The notes beneath the pieces are model-generated. The model made no database searches. It saw only the letters and a list, made by a program, of their open reading frames with translations, and had not been told where the DNA came from. DNA of 64,000 bases from Phycicoccus sp. (GTDB taxonomy: Bacteria > Actinomycetota > Actinomycetes > Actinomycetales > Dermatophilaceae). The number at the start of each line of letters is the position of its first letter. Within the stretch, counting starts at the first letter, position 1. The stretch covers positions 1 to 64,000 of the forward strand of contig JABBOX010000071.1 of assembly GCA_012927555.1 (NCBI GenBank), read 5' to 3'. Shown piece after piece: positions 39,702-48,174 of the stretch. The position numbers and the translations under genes were made by a program.

Positions 39702-40484
39702 ATGAAGACCGTACTGCTGGCCGGGGGTCTGGGCACGCGGCTCCGCGAAGAAACCGAGTTCCGGCCCAAACCGATGGTAGAGATCGGCGGCAAGCCGGTG
39801 CTGTGGCACATCATGAAGCTCTTCGCTCACTACGGGCACAAGGAGTTCGTGGTCTGCACCGGTTACAAGAGCGAGGTCATCAAGGACTACTTCCTCAACT
39901 ACGAGGCCCTCAACAACGACTTCACGGTCCAGCTCGGAGACCGGGCCTCGCTGCGATACCACGGCGCGCACCACGAGAGCGACTGGCAGGTCACCGTGGC
40001 CTTCACAGGAGACTCCACCCTGACAGGCGGACGGATACTTCGCGCGTCGAAATACTTCCCAGGTGAGCGGTTCATGGTCACGTACGGTGACGGCGTCGCC
40101 GACGTCGACATCGCGGCGCTGTTGGCATTCCACGAGTCGCACGGCCGTCTCGCGACCATCACCACCGTCCGACCACCCAGCCGTTTCGGCGTCATGGACC
40201 TCGCTGCTGACCGACGAGTCGAACAGTTCCGCGAGAAGCCACAAGCCGACGGCTCCGTCAACGCGGGATTCTTCGTGTTCGAGCCAGGCGTTTTCGACTA
40301 CCTCGACGACGACTGCATGCTGGAACACGAGCCCCTCAGACGCCTGGCTGCAGACGGTCAGCTCATGGCATACGGGCACGACGGCTTCTTCCAGCCGATG
40401 GACACGTACCGTGAGTCCATCCTGCTCAACGGGATGTGGGACACAGGAACCGCGCCGTGGAAGGTTTGGGAAGGCGATGCCTGA
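39702..40484 (+). CDS. rfbF: Glucose-1-phosphate cytidylyltransferase
   Basis: MKTVLLAGGLGTRLREETEFRPKPMVEIGGKPVLWHIMKLFAHYGHKEFVVCTGYK. Confidence 0.95.
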   Translation: MKTVLLAGGLGTRLREETEFRPKPMVEIGGKPVLWHIMKLFAHYGHKEFVVCTGYKSEVIKDYFLNYEALNNDFTVQLGDRASLRYHGAHHESDWQVTVAFTGDSTLTGGRILRASKYFPGERFMVTYGDGVADVDIAALLAFHESHGRLATITTVRPPSRFGVMDLAADRRVEQFREKPQADGSVNAGFFVFEPGVFDYLDDDCMLEHEPLRRLAADGQLMAYGHDGFFQPMDTYRESILLNGMWDTGTAPWKVWEGDA

Positions 40485-40532
40485 CATCGACAGCGCCGCG
40501 ATGTCTGATTTCCACAGCAGCGCAGTGGCGCG

Positions 40533-41099
40533 ATGACCGTACGTTACGAAGCTTCGTCAATCCCCGGTGTCGGCCGTATCGCAATACCATTCTTCGACGA
40601 CGTCCGCGGTGGGTTCGCCAAGGTCTTCGGCGCAGCCGCACTCGAGAGCGCCGGGATCAGTTTCGATGTGCAAGAAGTCCTCTGGAGCAGGTCGCAAACC
40701 GGCGTGATCCGGGGGCTGCACTTCCAGAACCCTCCGACATCCGTGGCAAAGATCGTCTTCACCCCGCAGGGCAGGATCCGTGATGTCGTGCTTGACCTCC
40801 GAGCCGGTTCTCCGACATACAAAGCCGTCGTCGAGTTCGAGCTCAACGAGAGGAACGGGGCCGTGGTGATTCCGCGGGGCTGCGCCCATGGCTTCGAGGT
40901 GCTCGAAGGCCCCGCCATCACGTGCTACCTGCAGGACGGACCGTTCGACCCGACCACCGACACCGGCGTGCGATGGGACACCGGCGGAATTGCCTGGAGG
41001 ACAGCTGACCCTGTCATCTCTGATCGCGACAAGGCACTCCCCCGACTCGACACCTTTGAGTCCCCGTTCGGCCCCGACGGGGCGGCACATGGCGGTTGA
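40533..41099 (+). CDS. dTDP-4-dehydrorhamnose 3,5-epimerase-like (RmlC family) NDP-sugar epimerase
   Basis: RGGFAKVFGAAALE...VQEVLWSRSQTGVIRGLHFQNPPTSVAKIVFTPQGRIRDVVLDLRAGSPTYK. Confidence 0.9.
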   Translation: MTVRYEASSIPGVGRIAIPFFDDVRGGFAKVFGAAALESAGISFDVQEVLWSRSQTGVIRGLHFQNPPTSVAKIVFTPQGRIRDVVLDLRAGSPTYKAVVEFELNERNGAVVIPRGCAHGFEVLEGPAITCYLQDGPFDPTTDTGVRWDTGGIAWRTADPVISDRDKALPRLDTFESPFGPDGAAHGG

Positions 41100-41997
41100 T
41101 CGCCCCAGGTTCTCCGGTCCCGTCATCGTCACTGGCGCCAACGGTTTCATCGGACGCCACCTGTGCAATCACCTTGCCGCTGCTGGCGAGGACGTGCATG
41201 CCATCGTGCGTGCGACCTCTTCGCGTGTTGTGGCTCACCACCCTGAGCTCACCATCCACAGTCTGCTGAACTCCAACGCGGAGTATGCGGCTGTCGCTGA
41301 CGCAGTTCAACCGACTGTGGTCTTTCACCTCGCAACCCTCTTCGCCCCAACCCACGAGCGAAGTGACATCGCCCGCATGGTCGATGCAAACGTCACGTTC
41401 GGCTCAGCAGTGGCGGATGCCGCGGCCCGTGGTGGCTCCCGGCTGATCCACGCGACAACGGCCTGGCAGCACCATGGAGGAGCTGAGTATTCGCCGGTGT
41501 CTCTGTACGCGGCGACGAAGCAGGCTCTGTGCGACATCATCCGGTATTTCACGGTGGCAGAAGGACTGCTGGCAAGCGAAGTGTGCCTTTTCGACACCTA
41601 TGGACCCTGGGACGACCGCAAGAAGCTGATGTGGCTTCTGATCGAGCACGCGGCGAGTGGCGAGCCGCTTCCCATGTCATCCGGCCATCAGCTCATCGAT
41701 CTGACACATGTGAATGACGTGGTGGCCGCACTCGTGCATGTCGCCGCGGACCCGCCGCTTGGCGAACGGCTCGTCGCGCGGAGCGGCAGCCCTCTCAGCG
41801 TCCGGGCGCTCTCCGCCCTGGTCGAGCAGGTAACAGGGCGAACGATCGATACCAGGTGGGGTGAGCACCCAAGTCGACCCCGAGAGATGGAGGAAGACTG
41901 GGTCGTCCCAGGCGCAACGACGTCGTGGCGACCGGAGGTCGACCTGACCGCCGGCGTGGCCGAGCTGTGGGATGAGCGGATGAGTCAGCGTGCCTGA
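41089..41997 (+). CDS. NAD-dependent epimerase/dehydratase-type NDP-ketosugar reductase
   Basis: VIVTGANGFIGRHLCNHL; SLYAATKQALCDI; overlaps the upstream epimerase. Confidence 0.85.
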   Translation: MAVDRPRFSGPVIVTGANGFIGRHLCNHLAAAGEDVHAIVRATSSRVVAHHPELTIHSLLNSNAEYAAVADAVQPTVVFHLATLFAPTHERSDIARMVDANVTFGSAVADAAARGGSRLIHATTAWQHHGGAEYSPVSLYAATKQALCDIIRYFTVAEGLLASEVCLFDTYGPWDDRKKLMWLLIEHAASGEPLPMSSGHQLIDLTHVNDVVAALVHVAADPPLGERLVARSGSPLSVRALSALVEQVTGRTIDTRWGEHPSRPREMEEDWVVPGATTSWRPEVDLTAGVAELWDERMSQRA

Positions 41998-42850
41998 GGA
42001 GAGAGCGGGACGAGCGACGGTGTCCGTCGTCATACCCGTGCACAACGGGATGCCACACCTGCCGGGGACTCTCGCCAGCGTGCTGGCGCAGACGCGGATT
42101 CCGGACGAGATCATCGTCGTCGAGAACGGCTCCGACGACGGAACGGCCGAGTGGCTCGCGGAGCATGCCCCTGCCAAGGTCAGCGTCATCGTTCAGCCCA
42201 CGATGGTCAGTGCGGCCGCCAACTTCACCAGCGCGGTCCAGATCGCCGACGGTCACTTTGTCAAGCTGCTCCCCGCTGACGACATGTTGGAGCCCACTGC
42301 CATCGAGGTGCAGTCGAGCGCGCTTGAGCGCCACCCCAGGGCAGTGCTGGTCGCGTCCCAGCGAAGGATCATCGACAACTGGGGAACGACCATAGCTCCC
42401 AGGCGTGGTCTGGGACCGTTGCGCGGCGAGGTCGACGGCCGTGACGTGATCCGGGCGTGCGCGCTGCGCGGGCAGAACCTCCTCGGGGAGCCGTGCGCCG
42501 TGATGTTCCGCAAAGCGGCCATCGATCGGCACCTGCCCTGGGATGACAGCCTGCCGTACGCCATTGACCTTGACATGTATACGCGCGTCCTCGCGGACGG
42601 CACAGCCGTGATGATTCGGGAAAGCCTCGCCCAGTTCCGAATGTCGACCGGGTCCTGGTCAGCGCAGCTCAGCGATGTGCAGCGACACCAGTTCGAGGGG
42701 TGGCGCGACCGCACGGTCGCGGCTGGGCTCCTTGAGCTGAGCTCCTCCGCAATGATCCGGTCGCGCTTCATGGCCCGGGTCCAGAATGGGCTCCGCCAGA
42801 CCGCCTACCGAGTGACCGCGATCCGACAGCGAACGCGCAGACGAGACTGA
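41990..42850 (+). CDS. Family 2 glycosyltransferase
   Basis: TVSVVIPVHNGMPHLPGTLASVLAQTRIPDEIIVVENGSDDGT. Confidence 0.9.
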   Translation: MPEERAGRATVSVVIPVHNGMPHLPGTLASVLAQTRIPDEIIVVENGSDDGTAEWLAEHAPAKVSVIVQPTMVSAAANFTSAVQIADGHFVKLLPADDMLEPTAIEVQSSALERHPRAVLVASQRRIIDNWGTTIAPRRGLGPLRGEVDGRDVIRACALRGQNLLGEPCAVMFRKAAIDRHLPWDDSLPYAIDLDMYTRVLADGTAVMIRESLAQFRMSTGSWSAQLSDVQRHQFEGWRDRTVAAGLLELSSSAMIRSRFMARVQNGLRQTAYRVTAIRQRTRRRD

Positions 42851-42911
42851 TTCAGGTGCTGGACGATGATCTGCTGACCAATCCCGACCACAACAACCTC
42901 GAGGAGCGAAC

Positions 42912-44141
42912 ATGACGTTCGACGTCGTCAAACAATGCCGCTCCTGTGGGTCGAGCGACCTTGCACCGGCGCTGGACCTCGGCGACCAGCCTTTGGCCAA
43001 CGCGTACCGCGGACCGGACGACGTGTCCAAGGAAGCCCGCTACCCCTTGGCCCTGTTCCGGTGCCGTGGATGCTCGCTCGTTCAACTGACCGGCACGATC
43101 CCGCCGAAGCAGATGTTCGACACGTACAACTACTTCTCGTCGAACTCCTCGACCATGGTCGACTCCATGCGGCTGCTGGCCAAGCGCCTGACTGCGCAGC
43201 GAAAGCTCGCAGCAGATGATCTCGTCGTCGAGATCGCCTCCAACGACGGTTACCTGCTCAAGCACTACGTGGAGCTAGGAGTCCCGGTGCTGGGTGTCGA
43301 ACCAGCGCAGAACATCGCCGCGTTTGCCAGGCAGAGCGGGGTACCAACCCTGACTGAGTACTTCACCCAACGGCTGGGATCCGAGCTGGCCGATTCCGGA
43401 CGAGCGGCCTCGGTCATCCACGCCAACAACGTCATGGCACACGTTCCCGAAATCAACGACTTCGTTGCCGGCATCTCCGCGGCACTGCGTCCGGACGGCG
43501 TCGCGATCGTGGAGACGCCCTATCTCGTTCGGTTCGTGGAAGACCGCGAGTTCGACACCACCTACCACGAACACGTCTTCTACTACTCGCTGACCGCGGT
43601 GTCGTCACTGGTTGAGCGCCACGGCCTCACGATCGCGGACGTCGAACAGATCCCCTTGCACGGTGGCTCGCTTCGGCTCTTCATCCAGCACGCGGGGCAC
43701 CCTTCCTCGGAACGGGTGCAGAAGCTCCTGGAGGCCGAGTCCGAGCGCGGCGTGACGACTGATGCCTACTACGCCGACTTTGCCAAGCGGGTGAATGAGC
43801 TGAAGACGGAGGTCACCGACCTCATCCGGCGGCTGCGGGCAGAAGGCGCCACCGTTGCGGCCTACGGCGCAGCGGCCAAGGGCACCGTGCTGCTCAACCA
43901 TTTCGGCCTTGACCACCACATGATCGACTTCGTCGTCGACCGGAGCGTCCACAAGCAAGGCCTGGTCATGCCTGGCGTGCGCATCCCCATTCTGGCGGCT
44001 GAGGAGCTCGAGCGCCGCCGCCCCGACTACACGCTGCTTCTCGCCTGGAACTTTGCCGACGAGATACTCGAGCAGCAAGAAAGATACCGGGCGGCCGGAG
44101 GCACATTCATCGTCCCCGTGCCCACGATCTCCCTGCGATGA
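42912..44141 (+). CDS. NDP-hexose C-methyltransferase family
   Basis: CRSCGSSDLAPALDLGDQPLANAY Zn-binding N-terminus; VVEIASNDGYLLKHY; C-terminal AAYGAAAKGTVLLNHFGL domain. Confidence 0.9.
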   Translation: MTFDVVKQCRSCGSSDLAPALDLGDQPLANAYRGPDDVSKEARYPLALFRCRGCSLVQLTGTIPPKQMFDTYNYFSSNSSTMVDSMRLLAKRLTAQRKLAADDLVVEIASNDGYLLKHYVELGVPVLGVEPAQNIAAFARQSGVPTLTEYFTQRLGSELADSGRAASVIHANNVMAHVPEINDFVAGISAALRPDGVAIVETPYLVRFVEDREFDTTYHEHVFYYSLTAVSSLVERHGLTIADVEQIPLHGGSLRLFIQHAGHPSSERVQKLLEAESERGVTTDAYYADFAKRVNELKTEVTDLIRRLRAEGATVAAYGAAAKGTVLLNHFGLDHHMIDFVVDRSVHKQGLVMPGVRIPILAAEELERRRPDYTLLLAWNFADEILEQQERYRAAGGTFIVPVPTISLR

Positions 44142-44165
44142 CCGTGGGGCTTTTCGAGATGCCGG

Positions 44166-45206
44166 TCACTCACTGTTGCGACCCTTCACGAGACGCATGA
44201 ACTCAGCTATCTGGGCGACGCTTTCCGCCCTCGCGTCACCGCCTGCGCGGACCTGCTTCTCCCATGCGACGGTCCATTCCAGAGCGTCGTGAAAAGAAAG
44301 CCTGCTTCGCCAACCGAGCTTGAGCTCCGCCTTGCTGGAGTCCAGCGCAAGAAGTGTCGCCTCGTGGACGTGGGGTCCTTCGTCAACCTCGACGAGCGAA
44401 TCAGTGCCCCAGAGCGACGCGACTGACGCAGCCACGGCTCCAACTTGGACAAAGGAGTCCGCGTCCGGCCCAAAGTTGAATGCCTCGCCTGACGACTCGC
44501 CCCTCAAGAGCGCGTCGGCGAGATCGAGGTAGCCGTTGAGGCAGTCGAGGACATGCTGCCACGGCCGGACCGCCTCGGGGTGCCTGAGCCGGACAGTCTG
44601 CCCCGCGGAGAAAGCCTCGACGAGATCGACCATCAGTCGGTCCGCGCAAACGTCGCCGCCGCCAATAACGTTGCCTGCCCTCGCAATCGCGGTCGGGACA
44701 GGACAACCCGAACTGGCCATCCACGACTGAGTGATGAGATCCGCAGCAGCCTTCGACGCCGCATACGGGTCAAAACCCCCCAAAGGATCGGACTCGCGGT
44801 ATCCCTGGATCTGGTTCACGTTCCGGTAGACCTTGTCGGTCGTAATGATCACTTGTGCCTTGACGCTTGGCTTGTGCTCGACAGCCTGCAGAACGTTGAA
44901 CGTGCCCAGAGTGTTCGTCTCGTACGTGTAGCGCGGGTCTCGGTATGACTCACGCACGAGGGGTTGAGCGGCCAGATGCACCACGACATCCGGCTCCACA
45001 GCCATGATGGCCTCTGTGGTGGCCTCCGCGTCGCGAATGTCGACGCGCAGATCGCGAAGGAGCACCTCGGACAACCGCGCTCGTTCGTAGAGCGACCCAG
45101 GGGCGGGTTCGATGGCGAGCCCGGAAACGGTATGCCCCCGTTGGGTGAGCATGAGAGCAAGCCAGGCACCCTTGAACCCGGTATGACCAGTGACGAGGTA
45201 GTGCAT
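44166..45206 (-). CDS. rfbG: CDP-glucose 4,6-dehydratase
   Basis: MHYLVTGHTGFKGAWLALMLTQRGHTVSGLAI; IITTDKVYRNVNQIQGYRESDPLGGFDPYAASKAAADL. Confidence 0.93.
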   Translation of the reverse strand: MHYLVTGHTGFKGAWLALMLTQRGHTVSGLAIEPAPGSLYERARLSEVLLRDLRVDIRDAEATTEAIMAVEPDVVVHLAAQPLVRESYRDPRYTYETNTLGTFNVLQAVEHKPSVKAQVIITTDKVYRNVNQIQGYRESDPLGGFDPYAASKAAADLITQSWMASSGCPVPTAIARAGNVIGGGDVCADRLMVDLVEAFSAGQTVRLRHPEAVRPWQHVLDCLNGYLDLADALLRGESSGEAFNFGPDADSFVQVGAVAASVASLWGTDSLVEVDEGPHVHEATLLALDSSKAELKLGWRSRLSFHDALEWTVAWEKQVRAGGDARAESVAQIAEFMRLVKGRNSE

Positions 45207-45278
45207 ATCAGTCACCGCCGCTTCGCTGATGGTCGATTTTGCTCCGGATGACCGACGCATCACAGAGCCGAATTGAGG

Positions 45279-46280
45279 CTATCGCTCCCCGACTGCCCCG
45301 CGCTGCAACCGACGCAACAGATCCGCCGAAGTCGTCGCAACACCAACCGGGAACGGAGTGAGCGTGCGTCGGTCAAGATCGGGCCAGACCCGGGACCGCA
45401 GACTCAGATCCTTGGCCTGGAATGCTGAGATCGGCGATGCCCCGAGCACGACGTGTGGTGCTCTCTTGAAGAGCCGGCGCATCTCGCCGATCACTGCGCC
45501 GATGGTAATGGCTCGCTGCGAGGCGAGAATCTTGGTTATGACCAACCCTGTGACCCCGCGCGGCTGCGTCGTCGACTGCTCCTGCCGCAAGCGCGCCAAC
45601 GCGTCCACGATCAGCTCGGCACAGTCAGGCGCAAAGAAGTAGTCACGCAACGTGTCGAGTGAGACGTAGATCGACACAGGCTGACCGGTCAGGTCGCTCC
45701 GACAGATCTGGGAGATAAGTCCCTGCGCCTTGGCAAGGTTCTGGCCCGGGCCATAGAGATTGGCGATGCGGCCGATCAGCGACGGGATGCCAGTCCGGAG
45801 GCTCCAAGCCGTGACCAGACCCTCGGCATCGAGCTTGGCCTGGCCATAGGCGCCCAAGGGGCAAACGGGGGACGACTCGTCATAGGGCGGAGCGCCCACG
45901 CCGGCGTAGACGCCACCTGCGGAAGAGGCGTAGAAGAACGCGCCGTCGCTCCCACGCGGAGCAGCAGCAAGGGCGTCGAGCGTCTCTCCCAAGGCAGCCA
46001 GCTCCAGTTGCAGGACTTGCTCGGACGTGCCGGTGACCCCCGCGCCGGCGCACCACGCCACCGACCAGGGCCGGTCACCCGCTTCGCGCAGGAACTCGCC
46101 CACCTGATGGTGCAGGTCGTCCGCGCCGGCACCTGGCGCCAGCCACGCGATGGGGCCTAGCGGGCGCCAGAGGAGGTCCGACGTTCCGGTGGGGTCGAAC
46201 GCCGTTTCAAGGCTCTGGCCGAGCAGACCCCCACGACCGATGACCCAGACCAGCGGGTGCACAGAAGGCGCCACGGTCAC
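45279..46280 (-). CDS. NAD-dependent epimerase/dehydratase family protein
   Basis: VWVIGRGGLLGQSL; YASSAGGVYAG; GAYGQAKLDAE; GTGA overlap with GT2 stop. Confidence 0.85.
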   Translation of the reverse strand: MTVAPSVHPLVWVIGRGGLLGQSLETAFDPTGTSDLLWRPLGPIAWLAPGAGADDLHHQVGEFLREAGDRPWSVAWCAGAGVTGTSEQVLQLELAALGETLDALAAAPRGSDGAFFYASSAGGVYAGVGAPPYDESSPVCPLGAYGQAKLDAEGLVTAWSLRTGIPSLIGRIANLYGPGQNLAKAQGLISQICRSDLTGQPVSIYVSLDTLRDYFFAPDCAELIVDALARLRQEQSTTQPRGVTGLVITKILASQRAITIGAVIGEMRRLFKRAPHVVLGASPISAFQAKDLSLRSRVWPDLDRRTLTPFPVGVATTSADLLRRLQRGAVGER

Positions 46281-47290
46281 GACGTGCCAAGCCCTTTGTG
46301 TCCTCGCCGCCCCAATGGCCCGTCCTTCGGGTCGCCAACGATGAGATAGAGCGGTTTGCCCATGGCCATGCTGACCGCGACCCCAACGTATTCCGCAATG
46401 ACACCAAGGGAGAACAGGATCGCGCCGGTGCTCACCAGCACCACGACCATCGTCGAGGTCCAGCCCTGGGGTACCGCGTCCGTGGTGACACGGACAACCA
46501 GCAGATAGATCGCGTAGGAGATGCCCCCGAGGGCGAACAGGGCGCCCAGTGCGCTGACCATGCGAAGTGCGCGGGTGCCGCTGGACAACACCAGATGCCA
46601 GAAGTGGGACAGCAGCGCCCTGGTGGAGTAGCCCGACCGCCGAGCCCCTTCGTCGCGCAGTCGTACCGGGCACGACGCCGTGGGGCCGGCCACCCAACCC
46701 ATGGCGACGTCGAGGTAGACCCCCGAACCGGCATACGCCGCAACGCTTCTCCCAATCTCGCCCAGGACCAGACGGTAGCTCTGGAAGACTCCGTCGCTGT
46801 TGCCGGTCAGGAATGTCGAGAAGACCCACTTGGCCAGTCGCGAGGTGCCGTTGCGCAGCATGTTATGTGGCGGGGAGTTGACCGGATCGGCATAGACCAG
46901 CTGCGAGCCCTGGCTCAGGGCGACGTCCAAGAAGCCGCCGATGTCGGACGGGTCGTGTTGGCCGTCCTCATCCATGGTTACGATCCAGTCGCCACTGGAG
47001 GACGCCATGCCGGCCAACGTCGCGGGGTGCTGGCCGAAGTTGCGGCTCAACCAGACCGGGCGGATGAAGTCGTGCGCTGCCGCAAGCTGACGAATCACCA
47101 CGTCGGAACGGTCGGGACCCTTGTCATGCACCAGAAGCACCTCGGTGACCTGGAACTCGTGGCTGTCCTTGGTCAGGGTCGGCACGGCGAGCAGCGCGAT
47201 CTCCTCCATCAGGGGCCCGAGCGTGTGCTCACCCTGGTAGACGGGGATCACGATCGAGACACGGTGCGGCGTTCGCCCTGCTGAGTTCAT
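46277..47290 (-). CDS. Family 2 glycosyltransferase (DPM1/ArnC-like)
   Basis: RVSIVIPVYQGEHTLGPLMEEI; MDEDGQHDPSDIGGFLDVA; two C-terminal TM helices. Confidence 0.92.
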   Translation of the reverse strand: MNSAGRTPHRVSIVIPVYQGEHTLGPLMEEIALLAVPTLTKDSHEFQVTEVLLVHDKGPDRSDVVIRQLAAAHDFIRPVWLSRNFGQHPATLAGMASSSGDWIVTMDEDGQHDPSDIGGFLDVALSQGSQLVYADPVNSPPHNMLRNGTSRLAKWVFSTFLTGNSDGVFQSYRLVLGEIGRSVAAYAGSGVYLDVAMGWVAGPTASCPVRLRDEGARRSGYSTRALLSHFWHLVLSSGTRALRMVSALGALFALGGISYAIYLLVVRVTTDAVPQGWTSTMVVVLVSTGAILFSLGVIAEYVGVAVSMAMGKPLYLIVGDPKDGPLGRRGHKGLGTS

Positions 47291-47346
47291 CGGGCTGCTG
47301 TGGTCATCGAGCTGGCCTGGTCATCGAGTCGGACACGGTCGTGAGC

Positions 47347-47832
47347 CTAGTCCAGCCGCTGTGGACGCCGGAAGGAAAAGTGCTTGTGACCCACCCAGCT
47401 CATCAACGAGGTGACGAACACGATCAGGGCCTGCGCCAGAAGCACTGGCAGACCAGCGATCTCGACCAACAACGGCAGCAGCACGAAGTTGACGGCCAAC
47501 GCCGAGAGATAGACCGTCTCGAACCGCCACAGGTCGGACAGCACGTGACCACGCACCCGGAAGACGACGAACCGGTAGAGGACGAAGGCGACGAGGACAC
47601 TGGCGACGTGAGCGCAGGCCAAGGCCACAAGGTAGCTCCACGGTCTGCCCCACCGATCGTCAACGGCCCACAGGAACGCCGCGAAGCAGCCAAAGCCGAC
47701 GACCGTGTTGATCGCCCCGACGGCAATGAACGCGACCCGCTGGTCCCGGATCAGGCGCAGCAGCAGACCAGGGGGACCCGACATACCGCCGGGCGGCTCC
47801 TCCTCAGGACTCACTCCGCGATCCAGACCCAT
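47347..47832 (-). CDS. GtrA family membrane protein
   Basis: RVAFIAVGAINTVVGFGCFAAFLW; Four-TM pattern ending WVGHKHFSFR. Confidence 0.9.
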   Translation of the reverse strand: MGLDRGVSPEEEPPGGMSGPPGLLLRLIRDQRVAFIAVGAINTVVGFGCFAAFLWAVDDRWGRPWSYLVALACAHVASVLVAFVLYRFVVFRVRGHVLSDLWRFETVYLSALAVNFVLLPLLVEIAGLPVLLAQALIVFVTSLMSWVGHKHFSFRRPQRLD

Positions 47833-47949
47833 GGGTCCATTTCTCTCACACTCCTGCCGTAATCGTTGCTTCATGGCGCTGCGGAGCCGACGCCCGCCCA
47901 CCAACGCAGCCTGAAGCACGTGGCCTCAACTCGCTCACCAACCCCTTCA

Positions 47950-48045
47950 GTGCGTTTCGGATCGCACACGGTTGGTCGCGACCAGTGCCCGTTTGTTGTT
48001 GCCGAGATGTCGGGAATCCACTGCGGCGATCTTGGCCGCGCTCTG
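47950..48045 (+). pseudogene. N-terminal relic of a pseI/neuB-type nonulosonate synthase
   Basis: VRFGSHTVGRDQCPFVVAEMSGIHCGDLGRAL aligns with intact PseI N-terminus VGPDATPFIIAEMSGNHDGDLGKAL; open frame ends shortly after. Confidence 0.75.
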
Positions 48046-48174
48046 GGTCGTCGGCGGGGGAGGTGACGTCGCGTGCGGAACGCCCGATGGGGTGGGACCT
48101 GATCTGAGCTCTTCTGGTCTTGAATGCTCTTCTGGTCTGAGTTGAACGGGGCTGGTCGCTCGCGCCATCTCGGC

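Noticed and set aside
46298-47284. 328-aa plus-strand ORF antisense to the DPM-like GT2
   Set aside because: Shadow of a well-supported GT2 gene.
47301-47328. Direct repeat tggtcatcgag (two copies, 17-bp period)
   Set aside because: Short, at a GT2 5' end, likely chance or slippage; no mobile-element context.
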